Assembly: GCA_002742935.1 (NCBI GenBank)
Contig: PDON01000067.1
Location: 1-64,000 of the forward strand
DNA: 64,000 bases
Direction: 5' to 3'
Origin: Candidatus Cloacimonadota bacterium
GTDB lineage: Bacteria > UBA4055
This document shows, piece after piece, positions 45,887 through 54,443 of the stretch. The translations under genes were made by a program, and so were the position numbers. The notes below the pieces were generated by a model. It had not been told where the DNA came from, searched no databases, and was given only the letters and a program-made list of their open reading frames with translations. Numbering within the stretch: the stretch's first letter is position 1; each line of letters starts with the position of its first letter.

Positions 45887-47314
45887 TTACACCTTTAAGC
45901 TTAGGTCAAAATCTTCAATATCTTTATACTTTTCAAGTATAGGATCTATGAGTTCAGATATAAACTCATCAACCTGCTCCGGAGCTCTACCAATGTACAG
46001 AGAAGGATCTAAAACTTTTATAAGATCCTCTTTTGAAAGATTAAAATGTTCACTCTTTTCAATAAGATCTAAAAGATTATTTGATTTACCGTTAACTTTA
46101 ACCTCTTTTGCGGCTTCCATAGAAAGCTCTCTTATAACCTCATGAAGCTCTTGCCTGTTCCCTCCATGTTTAACAGCTTCCATAAGTATATTTTCAGTCG
46201 CCATAAATGGAAGTTCTTCAAACAACCTCTTCTCAATCTGCTTAGGGTATACTACAAGACCTGAGAAAATATTATTCATAATAAGTAGTATTGAATCAAT
46301 TGCTAAAAATGCTTGAGGTATTGAAAGTCGCTTGTTTGCACTATCATCCAGAGTTCTTTCAAACCATTGAGTGGATGCCGTCATTGCAACAGAATTGGTT
46401 GTGGATATAACAAATTTTGCCAAAGAACCAACCCTTTCACTTCTCATAGGGTTTCTCTTGTAAGCCATTGCAGAAGATCCAATCTGATTTTTTTCAAACG
46501 GCTCCTCAACCTCCTTTAAGTTTTGAAGAAGTCTTATATCATTTGTAACTTTATGAGCTGATTGAGCAATAGATGACAGTACAGAAAGAACTCTATAATC
46601 TGTCTTTCTATCATAGGTTTGTCCTGTTACATAGAATCTCTTATCAAATCCTGCTTTAGATGAAAGGAGTTTATCCAGCTTACTAACCTTTAGCTGATCA
46701 TTCTCAAACAGTGCCATAAATGAAGCTTGGGTTCCGGTAGTTCCTTTAACCCCTCTAAACCTCAGAGAATCAATTACAAACTCAAGCTCTTCAAAATCAG
46801 AAACAAAACTTTGAAGCCATAAAGCCCCCCTCTTACCTACAGTTGTACACTGTGCCGGCTGATAGTGAGTAAATCCCAGAGTTGGTCTTGATTTCTCTTT
46901 TTGAGAAAAATTTTTCATCTTTTTAATAAGGGCAACCATCTTTTTCCTAACCTCTAAAAGACCCTCTTTAATCTGAATAAGATCTGTATTGTCTCCTACA
47001 AATGCTGAAGTGGCTCCCAAATGTATGATAGGTTCAGCTTTAGGGCAAACCTTACCAAAGGTATAGATATGAGCCATTACATCATGTCTTACCTCTTTTT
47101 CTCTCTTTCTCGCTACATCATAATCTATATTATCTATATTGGCTTTCATCTCCTCAATTTGCTCATCGCTGATAGGAAGCCCTAACTCCTGCTCAGACTC
47201 TGCAAGGTAGATCCAAAGTTTTCTCCAAGTTTTAAATTTAAAATTTGGACTAAAAATATAACTCATCTCTCTGGAAGAGTATCTCTCTATAAGAGGATTT
47301 GAATAGCTATCCAT
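45887..47314 (-). CDS. purB: Adenylosuccinate lyase
   Basis: 475 residues. Removes fumarate from adenylosuccinate and from SAICAR in purine synthesis; purA elsewhere in the window makes one of its substrates. Seen: RHDVMAHIYTFGKVCPKA, HLGATSAFVGDNTDL, THYQPAQCTTVGKR with catalytic His, and the signature GSSAMAYKRNPMRSERV. Length and the opening ERYSSREMSYIFSPNFKFKTWRKLW match the longer eukaryote-like branch found in Bacteroidetes relatives. First gene of a three-gene operon with glcD and hldA. Confidence 0.95.
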   Translation of the reverse strand: MDSYSNPLIERYSSREMSYIFSPNFKFKTWRKLWIYLAESEQELGLPISDEQIEEMKANIDNIDYDVARKREKEVRHDVMAHIYTFGKVCPKAEPIIHLGATSAFVGDNTDLIQIKEGLLEVRKKMVALIKKMKNFSQKEKSRPTLGFTHYQPAQCTTVGKRGALWLQSFVSDFEELEFVIDSLRFRGVKGTTGTQASFMALFENDQLKVSKLDKLLSSKAGFDKRFYVTGQTYDRKTDYRVLSVLSSIAQSAHKVTNDIRLLQNLKEVEEPFEKNQIGSSAMAYKRNPMRSERVGSLAKFVISTTNSVAMTASTQWFERTLDDSANKRLSIPQAFLAIDSILLIMNNIFSGLVVYPKQIEKRLFEELPFMATENILMEAVKHGGNRQELHEVIRELSMEAAKEVKVNGKSNNLLDLIEKSEHFNLSKEDLIKVLDPSLYIGRAPEQVDEFISELIDPILEKYKDIEDFDLSLKV

Positions 47315-47392
47315 AGCTTCTCCTGTTAAATAATCTTATTTTTAATAGTCTTAGATCAATATTTTCCAGCCCCTTTTAACTTTACAAATAAA

Positions 47393-47439
47393 AAAAGACT
47401 GTATTTCCATCTCAATATAACAAAAAAATACAGTCTTTT
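47393..47439 (-). terminator. Intrinsic terminator after comB
   Basis: A 14-bp stem, AAAAGACTGTATTT (47393-47406) with AAATACAGTCTTTT (47426-47439); on the minus strand it is followed by a T run. It separates comB from the purB operon. Confidence 0.8.
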
Positions 47440-47458
47440 ATAAGAGATTTTTTATATT

Positions 47459-48175
47459 TTATATCTTTATTTCATAATCATCTTTATCGAAAAACGGAAT
47501 AATATCGGTACTGTCTTTCATTGTACAATACTCTACATCTTTTTCAGATCCAATAGAAGCAAGATATTTTCCATGTTCAGAGTTTCTTATTGTACCTTCT
47601 AAACTATCAGAGATACTGTTGTAGTAGGAGATGGCAATCTTTGAGGCATCATCCATATCAACCAATCCAATTTTATCAATAATCTTTGTTATTATGTAAC
47701 CGGCACAGATTGTATCCTCAACACAGGCACGACCAAGCTTTCCACTACACACAAAAAGAATATCATCATCAATATGTTTCTCAATAAGAAGCTTTGCAAC
47801 AGCTTCAGCGTTAATAAGTGCACCCAAGTACATCTTTTTACTATCTTTGGTCATATCTATAGTTTTAGATCCATTTGTAGAACAGAAAATGAGATTAAAC
47901 CCTTTAAGCTCCTTGTATTCAAATGGAGAGTTCCCCCTATCAAACCCAGAGATCCTCTCTCCATTTCTCTCTCCACACAGAAGAGATTTAGGATCGTTCT
48001 TTTTGAGTTTAACAGCTTTTTCTATTTCGGATACGGAGATAATAGAAGTAACACCGTGTTCAAATGCAGTAATCATAGAGGTTGTAGCTCTCAAAACATC
48101 TATGGTAACAACAATTTTATTATGTATCTGCAAACTCTGAAGATTATCCAGAGTAAAAACCATCTCAATCTTCAC
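47459..48175 (-). CDS. comB: 2-phosphosulfolactate phosphatase family protein (ComB)
   Basis: 238 residues from the GTG at 48175, chosen because GGAG lies about eight bases upstream. The family dephosphorylates (R)-2-phospho-3-sulfolactate, a step of coenzyme M synthesis in archaea and of sulfolactate formation in Bacillus spores. Seen: VVTIDVLRATTSMITAFEHG with conserved Asp and Arg, CGERNGERISGFDRGNSPFEY, IFCSTNGSKTI, and VCSGKLGRACVEDTICAG. These phrases are specific to the family. ComA and ComC are not nearby, so the substrate here is uncertain. Monocistronic. Confidence 0.88.
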   Translation of the reverse strand: MKIEMVFTLDNLQSLQIHNKIVVTIDVLRATTSMITAFEHGVTSIISVSEIEKAVKLKKNDPKSLLCGERNGERISGFDRGNSPFEYKELKGFNLIFCSTNGSKTIDMTKDSKKMYLGALINAEAVAKLLIEKHIDDDILFVCSGKLGRACVEDTICAGYIITKIIDKIGLVDMDDASKIAISYYNSISDSLEGTIRNSEHGKYLASIGSEKDVEYCTMKDSTDIIPFFDKDDYEIKI

Positions 48176-48250
48176 AAAAAAAACTCCATTGATTAAAAAA
48201 CAACTCACTACTAAACATTACTTCAGTATCTGAAACCTTATTATAGCCTG

Positions 48251-48281
48251 TAACTGCCTCCAAGCTATTTGGAGGCAGTTA
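48251..48281. terminator. Strong hairpin between rocD and comB
   Basis: A 13-bp perfect stem TAACTGCCTCCAA (48251-48263) with TTGGAGGCAGTTA (48269-48281) and a 5-base loop, just after the rocD stop. There is no T run, so it may end rocD mRNA by another route or protect its 3' end. Confidence 0.55.
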
Positions 48282-48322
48282 CACAATAGTTAGAGGAATA
48301 TAATAAATTATTTTCAAATCCT

Positions 48323-49525
48323 CTATTTAATTTCAGCAAAAACAGATTTAATAATAACCAATGCCTTATCAAGTTCTTCTCTGTTAATCACTAAAGGAGG
48401 TGCAAATCTAATTATATTTCCATGTGTCTGCTTAGCCAAAAGACCGGCATCTCTAAGCTTGATACATATATCCCAAGCTTCAAATCCATCTTCAAAAACT
48501 ACGGCGTTTAGAAGACCCTTACCTCTAACCTCAACAATTTTAGAGCACTCAACCTTAGAAAGCTCTTCTCTAAATATTTTACCCATTTTTTCAGAGTTTT
48601 CAGCTAAATTTTCATTCTCTAAAACTTCAAGAGCAGCTATACCAACAGCAGCAGCAATAGGATATCCTCCAAAAGTTGATCCATGTGTACCCGGAGTGAA
48701 CACCCCCATTACATCACTATCAGCAACAGCAGCTGAAACAGGAATTACTCCTCCACCCAGAGCTTTTCCAAGAGTCATAATATCAGGTTTTACCTCTTCG
48801 TGGTCAACGGCAAACTTTTTTCCTGTTCTACAAAATCCGGTTTGAACCTCATCAGCTATAAATAAAACATTATTTTTTGTACATATCTCTCTAACAGCTT
48901 TCAAATAACCATGATCAGGTACATAAACTCCTGCCTCACCCTGAATAGGTTCAATAAGAACAGCACATGTATTTTCAGTAATCTGCTCTTCAATAGCTTT
49001 TGCATTGTTGTAAGGAACAATTTTGAAACCCGGAGTATAAGGTCCATAGTTTATTCTTGCATCAGGATCTGTTGAAAAAGATACGAGAGTAGTAGTTCTT
49101 CCGTGAAAATTTTCCTCAGCAACAATAATCTCCTGCTTTCCATTTTCAATACCTTTCTTTTCAACTCCCCATCTTCTTGCCATCTTAATGGCAGTTTCAA
49201 CAGCTTCTGCACCGGTATTCATAGGTAGTGCCATCTCAAAACCTGTAAAAGCACATAGTTTTTCTAAAAATTTACCCATTACATCATTATGAAAAGCTCT
49301 CGAAGTTAGTGTACACTTGTCAGCTTGCTCCTTTAAAGCATTAATTATTTTTTCATGTCTATGGCCTTGATTTACAGCTGAATATGCCGATAAAAAGTCA
49401 AAATACTCTTTACCTTCAGGGTCTTTAACCATAACTCCTTTAGCTTCAGAAATAACCACCGGAAGAGGGTGGTAATTGTGAGCTCCAAATTTATTATCTA
49501 AAGCAATTATCTCTTTTGAATTCAT
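48323..49525 (-). CDS. rocD: Ornithine--oxo-acid aminotransferase
   Basis: 400 residues from the ATG at 49525, which has GGAGG five bases upstream. A class III PLP enzyme that moves the delta-amino group of ornithine to a 2-oxoacid. Seen: MNTGAEAVETAIKMARRW, the PLP Asp in FIADEVQTGFCRTGK, and the Schiff-base Lys254 in TLGKALGGG. GAHNYHPLPVVI at the N-terminus is characteristic of ornithine aminotransferases rather than acetylornithine enzymes. Fits arginine/ornithine breakdown or proline supply. Confidence 0.93.
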   Translation of the reverse strand: MNSKEIIALDNKFGAHNYHPLPVVISEAKGVMVKDPEGKEYFDFLSAYSAVNQGHRHEKIINALKEQADKCTLTSRAFHNDVMGKFLEKLCAFTGFEMALPMNTGAEAVETAIKMARRWGVEKKGIENGKQEIIVAEENFHGRTTTLVSFSTDPDARINYGPYTPGFKIVPYNNAKAIEEQITENTCAVLIEPIQGEAGVYVPDHGYLKAVREICTKNNVLFIADEVQTGFCRTGKKFAVDHEEVKPDIMTLGKALGGGVIPVSAAVADSDVMGVFTPGTHGSTFGGYPIAAAVGIAALEVLENENLAENSEKMGKIFREELSKVECSKIVEVRGKGLLNAVVFEDGFEAWDICIKLRDAGLLAKQTHGNIIRFAPPLVINREELDKALVIIKSVFAEIK

Positions 49526-50033
49526 ATACACCTCCATGTATGTTTAAGTATTAAAAAAATTCTGCTAATATCACAATCTTCAAAAAATTAAAACAAAAAA
49601 AAGAATATGGCAAATCAAATTTGAAAATTTAAAAAGATGTTTATTAAAACCTTTCTTTTAACACCCCCTTTTGTTTTTTTGATACAAACAAAACAATCAT
49701 TAGTAAATTTTTTTTACAAATTTTAATATTTCTGATCAGCACTCAATTACACATTATCAATTAACTATTTTATTAACTTTTTTACAGTTTCCCCCCGTTT
49801 TTTTTATAGTTAAACACAACTCTTTTCATCTCTTTCTTAAATTGTTACATGTAATAATATTTATATGATTTAGGGTTTTGTGTAAGTTTAACTAAAGGAG
49901 TCGTTTAGGGTAATCTAATCTCTAATTTTATACCTAGCCGAAAGAATAAGGAAATAACTTTTTATTTAACTAATAATTTACACTCATTTACATATTTAAC
50001 TCAAAATTTAAGAGGTATAAAACAAAAATATCC
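49526..50033. other. Divergent intergenic region (rocD / acpP)
   Basis: About 500 bases, extremely AT-rich with runs of A or T, without a gene-like frame. The acpP promoter lies at its right end. No riboswitch or small RNA is recognised. Confidence 0.45.
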
Positions 50034-50062
50034 TTGACTAATTTTTCACTCTTTGATATATT
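50034..50062 (+). promoter_or_regulatory. Predicted strong promoter of acpP
   Basis: TTGACT (50034-50039), 17-nt spacer, TATATT (50057-50062), 43 bp before the acpP ATG. Both boxes match 5 of 6 consensus positions. Confidence 0.75.
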
Positions 50063-50105
50063 AGTGTCGGTTTAAAAAAGTAAAAAAATGTTTGAGGAGA
50101 ATATC

Positions 50106-50339
50106 ATGTCAGTTGAGCAGAAAGTTAAAGAAATAATTATGGACGAACTAGGTGTTGATGAGGCAAGTGTAACAAGAGAAGCTAGTTTTATTAATGATCT
50201 TGGTGCTGATTCTCTTGCTACAGTTGAGCTTGTAATGAAGTTTGAAGATGAGTTTGATATTAAGATTGAAGAGAGTGATGCTGAAAAAATTACATCTGTT
50301 GGTGCCGCTATAGATTTTGTTTCTTCTAAAATTGGATAG
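50106..50339 (+). CDS. acpP: Acyl carrier protein
   Basis: 77 residues from the ATG at 50106, with GAGGAG upstream; an in-frame ATG at 50088 would add six residues but lacks a ribosome site. It carries growing fatty acids on a phosphopantetheine arm attached to Ser36 in [11 protein letters not shown]. Strongly acidic, usual length. Followed by a small hairpin and then fabF, its working partner. Confidence 0.97.
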   Translation: MSVEQKVKEIIMDELGVDEASVTREASFINDLGADSLATVELVMKFEDEFDIKIEESDAEKITSVGAAIDFVSSKIG

Positions 50340-50368
50340 TTAAGTTTTATCTAGATGATATTTTTTGT

Positions 50369-50395
50369 AAGGGAAATTATAATTTCCCTTATTTT
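50369..50395 (+). terminator. Hairpin after acpP
   Basis: AAGGGAAATT (50369-50378) pairs with AATTTCCCTT (50381-50390), followed by ATTTT. With a weak T run it may only partly stop transcripts, giving more acpP than fabF mRNA. Confidence 0.55.
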
Positions 50396-50478
50396 GTATT
50401 AGGTCTCTTTAGTTTTAAGTTTTGAAACGGTATTAGAGATTTTAATATTTTTAAAAATTTAATTTTAAGGATATAAAT

Positions 50479-51726
50479 ATGAAGAGAAGAGTTGTTGTTA
50501 CCGGTATTGGTGTAATATCTTCTGTTGGAAAAGATGCTGATCAATTTTATAATAGTCTTCTTGAGGGTAAATCAGGTATTTCGGCTATTGAAAGATTTGA
50601 TGCTACAGATTCACCTGTAAAAATTGCCGGAGAGATTAAGGATTTTAATCCGGAAGAGTATATGGACAGAAATACAGCTAAGAGAATGGATAGATTTTGT
50701 CAATTTGCCATTGCTGCATCAAAAGCTGCAATTGAGGATTCCGGCGTTGATTTGGAAAAAGTTGATTTAGAAAAGTTTGGAGTAATAACAGGTAGCGGTC
50801 TTGGAGGTATGGACACTCTTCAAGATAATTATAAAAAACTTCTTGAAAGAGGAGCAAGAAGAGTAAGCCCTCTGTTTATTCCTATGATGATTTCAGATAT
50901 AGCCGCAGGTCAGATATCTATGAGATGGGGATTGAAAGGCCCTAACTACACAACTACTTCAGCTTGTGCTTCTTCAGGTCATGCTATTGGAAATGCTTTT
51001 AGAACCATTCAGTATGGTGATGCAGACATGATGATTTCCGGTGGTGCTGAAGCTGTTATAACAGATCTTGCAATTGCAGGTTTTACAAATATGAAAGCTC
51101 TTTCAAGGAATAATGACAATCCTGAAAAAGCAAGTAGACCTTTTGATAAGGACAGAGACGGTTTTGTAATGGGAGAAGGATCCGGAATGATTGTTCTTGA
51201 AGAACTTGAACATGCTAAAAAGCGTGGTGCTAAGATCTACGGTGAAGTTGTAGGCTTTGGATTTACTGCAGACGCTCACCACATTACTGAACCTGCTCCA
51301 AGAGGTAACGGTGGAAAGAGAGCCATGGAAACAGCTATGAGATATGGAAATATAACTCCTGATATGGTTGATCATATAAATACTCACGGAACATCAACCC
51401 CAACAGGTGATATTCCTGAAACACAAGCTATAAGAGATGCTTTTGGAGATCATGCTAAAAATATTTCTATAAACTCTACAAAGTCAATGATTGGTCACCT
51501 TTTGGGAGCTGCCGGAGCTGTAGAATTCATAGCTACAATTCTAGCAACCAAAACCAATAAAATACACCCTACGATAAATCTTGAAAATCAAGATCCTGAG
51601 TGTGGAGAGGAGTTAAACTTTGTTCCAAACAAGATGGAAGAGAGGGTTGTTAACTATGCTTTAACAAACACTTTTGGCTTTGGCGGTCATAATTGCTCAA
51701 TTTTGGTAAAAAAGTTTGAGAGTTAA
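50479..51726 (+). CDS. fabF: 3-oxoacyl-[acyl-carrier-protein] synthase II
   Basis: 415 residues. Condenses malonyl-ACP with acyl-ACP in fatty-acid elongation. Catalytic Cys163 (TTSACASS), His303 (NTHGTSTPTGD), Lys335 and His340 (NSTKSMIGHLLGAAG) are all at the standard positions. It follows acpP and overlaps or abuts rnc, the common acpP-fabF-rnc order. Confidence 0.97.
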   Translation: MKRRVVVTGIGVISSVGKDADQFYNSLLEGKSGISAIERFDATDSPVKIAGEIKDFNPEEYMDRNTAKRMDRFCQFAIAASKAAIEDSGVDLEKVDLEKFGVITGSGLGGMDTLQDNYKKLLERGARRVSPLFIPMMISDIAAGQISMRWGLKGPNYTTTSACASSGHAIGNAFRTIQYGDADMMISGGAEAVITDLAIAGFTNMKALSRNNDNPEKASRPFDKDRDGFVMGEGSGMIVLEELEHAKKRGAKIYGEVVGFGFTADAHHITEPAPRGNGGKRAMETAMRYGNITPDMVDHINTHGTSTPTGDIPETQAIRDAFGDHAKNISINSTKSMIGHLLGAAGAVEFIATILATKTNKIHPTINLENQDPECGEELNFVPNKMEERVVNYALTNTFGFGGHNCSILVKKFES

Positions 51727-51727
51727 T

Positions 51728-52501
51728 TTGTTTTTAAAAAGATTTTTCTTTCATTTTAAGAACAAAAACACAATGAAAAGGATTTCTAATCTGGCAAAGA
51801 GTGAAATTGAAGATCTAATTAGAATTATTGGATATAAATTTAATAATCCTAATTTATTGGAGATGGCGTTAAAACATAAATCTTTTGATGCCGGAGAGGG
51901 TTTTGATTACCTAAAAACAAATGAACGATTAGAATTTTTAGGCGATTCTGTTTTAGGAATGGTTATATCTGAATATTTGTATAAAAAGTTTCCTGAGGCT
52001 CACGAAGGTGAACTCGCTCAAAAAAAATCAATAATCGTTTCAGGTTTGAACTTATGTATAGCTGCTCGAAGTATCAACTTGGGCAGCTTTCTTATTATAT
52101 CAGATTCAGAGGAGTTGTCCGGAGGTAGAGATAAAGATTCCCTTTTAGAAGATAGTTTTGAAGCTCTTATAGGTGCCATTTTCCTTGATGGAGGAATAAA
52201 TACTGCAAAAAGATTTGTAGAAAAATTTGTAATATCCCAGCTGGATAACTTTATCACTACCGATATATACAGAAACTATAAGAGTGAGCTTATGGAGTAT
52301 GTTCAGTCTAAAGGATTTCCTGCCCCTTCATACATAATAGTAGATGAGGAGGGACCTGAACACAACAAAAAGTTTACTGCCAGAGTGTTTATTGGTGGTA
52401 AGGGGTATGAGTTAGGATCTGGGAAATCAAGAAAAAAAGCTGAGAAAGAATCTGCAAAAAAGACTCTTCTTAAAATAGAATCTAATGATATAAAATTTTA
52501 G
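51728..52501 (+). CDS. rnc: Ribonuclease III
   Basis: 257 residues from the TTG at 51728, which has GAGAG five bases upstream; a TTG at 51716 inside fabF and an ATG at 51773 are alternatives. It cuts double-stranded RNA in rRNA and mRNA processing. Seen: the catalytic signature NERLEFLGDSVLG, the second acidic site LLEDSFEALIGAIFLDGG, and a C-terminal double-stranded-RNA-binding domain (KSELMEYVQSKGFPAPSYIIV to KSRKKAEKESAKKTLLKI). Last gene of acpP-fabF-rnc. Confidence 0.94.
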   Translation: MFLKRFFFHFKNKNTMKRISNLAKSEIEDLIRIIGYKFNNPNLLEMALKHKSFDAGEGFDYLKTNERLEFLGDSVLGMVISEYLYKKFPEAHEGELAQKKSIIVSGLNLCIAARSINLGSFLIISDSEELSGGRDKDSLLEDSFEALIGAIFLDGGINTAKRFVEKFVISQLDNFITTDIYRNYKSELMEYVQSKGFPAPSYIIVDEEGPEHNKKFTARVFIGGKGYELGSGKSRKKAEKESAKKTLLKIESNDIKF

Positions 52502-52657
52502 CTTACACATTTTTATTCAAATCTAAATAGAATAAAAAAAGATTATTCGAAGTTTATTTAACAATCTATGAAAACACGTCTGAATAAGAGGAAAGATTTT
52601 AAATGATGGCTATCAAAAAGTTTTGCAGTTAACATGAGAGAAATAAGAGATAAAGAG

Positions 52658-52707
52658 AATCATTGAAACCTATTTTTACTATCAATAAGTTTCAATGATT
52701 TTTTATT
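52658..52707. terminator. Bidirectional terminator between rnc and the beta-helix gene
   Basis: A perfect 12-bp stem, AATCATTGAAAC (52658-52669) with GTTTCAATGATT (52689-52700), followed on the plus strand by TTTTATTT. It serves rnc and could also serve the convergent beta-helix gene. Confidence 0.75.
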
Positions 52708-52726
52708 TAACAACTACAACTAGGAT

Positions 52727-53770
52727 CTACTTAATCATAACTGCTTTTCCTATTTTACTAAAACCTTCCGGTGTTGAAACTCTATAGTAGTACACCCCTG
52801 AAGAGAGAGAATTGTTACTATTATCTTTCCCATTCCACTCTATCCAGTGTTTCCCCGAAGATCTATAATTATTGGATATTTCTCTTACTAATCTTCCTGA
52901 TCTATTGAATATCTCTATCTTAACCTCTCCACTTTTTTCAAGACTGAAACCTATGTTGGTTCTAGGATTAAAAGGGTTTGGATAGTTTTGATACAACTCA
53001 ATATTAGCTATAATGTTTTCTTCAATTCCAACTGATCCTATCATTCCATATCCTATGGCAGGAGAGTTTGGAAGTAAATTGAAATCAAAATTTTCAGGAT
53101 CTTTAAACATAGGATCTTCACCTATTACATTGTTGTAAGGAGCCGAACCGGCTTCATCTTCCCATGAAGAGGGAGCTGATCAACCGGTATCTCAAAGCTT
53201 ACTAAAGTGAACGCTATAATCTTCCGGCGATTGAGTTTCCTGATAGCTCCAATTGTTTTCAATTGTAGGTAAGTTTGCATCTGAGTTAGAAAATGCCAAG
53301 TTTATTCCATCCGGAGAGTTACCGCTACCATCATCTATTCTTGTTTCAGACAAGATACAATTTTTTATAACCACATCCTCTCCGGTATTCTTGATCCTGA
53401 TAGCGTAACCTTTTGAATTGTAAAATGTTACATTTTCAACGGTTCCAAAAGGTTTTTCGGAATCTTTTCCCTCAAACCATACAGAGCCGTTTGTTATTGC
53501 ACAGTTGTAAATAGATAGTTCGCTAGAACTCCATTCGTCTGCTCTTATAGTTTCTCCTTGCAGATCAATTACAGCTCCATTACCAATAATTTTTGTGGAA
53601 AAGCCTCCTAAATCTGTCAAGTTCAACCCTCCTGTGTAAATAACACCTTCTTCAAGTTCAACATACTTATCATATCCGTTATTACTACCACTACTATTCC
53701 AAGCCTCTTCCAAAGATATTGGAAATAGTGATGTTAACAAGGCAGATAAGATTATTATTATACTTTTCAT
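52727..53770 (-). pseudogene. Secreted beta-helix protein with FlgD-like/T9SS-type sorting domain, interrupted by two in-frame TGA codons
   Basis: One reading frame of 347 codons with TGA at 53192-53194 and again at 53180-53182, four codons apart, and no frameshift. The first part (192 codons) has a signal peptide (about 1-17) and right-handed beta-helix repeats (GAVIDLQGETIRADEWS, VENVTFYNSKGYAIRIKN, VVIKNCILSE). After the TGAs the frame continues through DPMFKDPENFDFNLLPNSPAIGYG into ELYQNYPNPFNPRTNIGF and the sorting-domain strands ending SSGVYYYRVSTPEGFSKIGKAVMIK. Both sides look like intact protein, and TGG is used for Trp elsewhere in the gene. TGA is an ordinary stop in other genes of this window. 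Either the gene is a recent pseudogene or the TGAs are recoded; see findings. Confidence 0.75.
53152..53169 (-). promoter_or_regulatory. Hairpin just after the in-frame TGA codons
   Basis: On the minus strand CTTCAT, loop GGGAAG, ATGAAG forms a 6-bp stem. The loop starts 16 nt after the second TGA and 28 nt after the first. These distances, the stem length and a loop opening with G fall within the published bacterial SECIS pattern, but such a short hairpin also arises by chance and only a search for sel genes could give it meaning. Confidence 0.25.
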
Positions 53771-54168
53771 AATAAGAAATCTCCTTATTTGAGATAATAT
53801 TATCTCTTTTTTGTAGATAGCTTTATTCTACTACTACTTTAAACATTTTAAATATGAGTACAATCTCTGGTTCTAACTCACATTAATTTTCCTTGATATA
53901 AGCTAAATAATATAAAAAACAACTCTAATGACTTTCTTCATTATTATGGATATTATTTGTTCTGTCTAAAGTTATTTGTTATAAAATGCAAAATTATTAT
54001 TTTGATTGAACAGTTGAGAGAGAATAACTGTCTAAATCCATTTTGGAGAGAATAAAAAAAGGTAGAAGGGAAATAATGAAAGGCAACAAAACTGATTCTT
54101 TAGTAACTTACCCTAAGAGGATTTTTATTAGACCCTGGATAAACTTTTCTTATTGAAATAAATTGTTG

Positions 54169-54197
54169 TTGACTATAAAATTAACTTTAATTAAATT
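54169..54197 (+). promoter_or_regulatory. Candidate promoter upstream of pilT
   Basis: TTGACT (54169-54174), 17-nt spacer, TAAATT (54192-54197). It lies about 250 bp before pilT, so a long leader or an intervening short transcript would follow. Confidence 0.35.
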
Positions 54198-54309
54198 TGT
54201 TTTAGTTGGGTTCTCGTGATAACAATATCCTATAAAGAAGTACCCGACATAACTTGTTTGTAAAGTAGGTTTTATTTCACTGTAAGTGAGTATCATTATA
54301 TTAGTTTTA

Positions 54310-54336
54310 GCGGTAAAACATATAAATTTTTATCGC
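54310..54336 (+). repeat. Hairpin in the pilT leader
   Basis: GCGGTAAAA (54310-54318) pairs with TTTTATCGC (54328-54336) with one wobble. It lies between the candidate promoter and pilT. There is no T run directly after it. Confidence 0.35.
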
Positions 54337-54443
54337 TCCTCTCAAAGCTTTTTTAGGTTTAATGATCTTTTTTAGTTTAGCCTTTCATTATTTTTTTCAA
54401 ATGACACATTGGGTAGTTTAAATTAGCAAATTAAGATGTATTT

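Larger units (their letters stand above)
53771..54443. other. Intergenic region upstream of pilT
   Basis: About 670 bases without a recognisable gene. It contains a promoter candidate and a hairpin (separate entries) and a possible 26-codon frame at 54076-54156 (MKGNKTDSLV...) with GAAGGGA upstream, basic and too short to judge. The beta-helix gene promoter must lie at the left end. Confidence 0.45.

Noticed and set aside
53192..53770. Treating the beta-helix half and the sorting-domain half as two separate genes
   Set aside because: They share one frame, the second half has no ribosome site at its first ATG, and a sorting domain alone without a signal peptide would make no sense.
54076..54156. 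26-codon frame (MKGNKTDSLV...) with a GAAGGGA site upstream of pilT
   Set aside because: Too short to judge and without any similarity that I can name; mentioned only in the intergenic entry.
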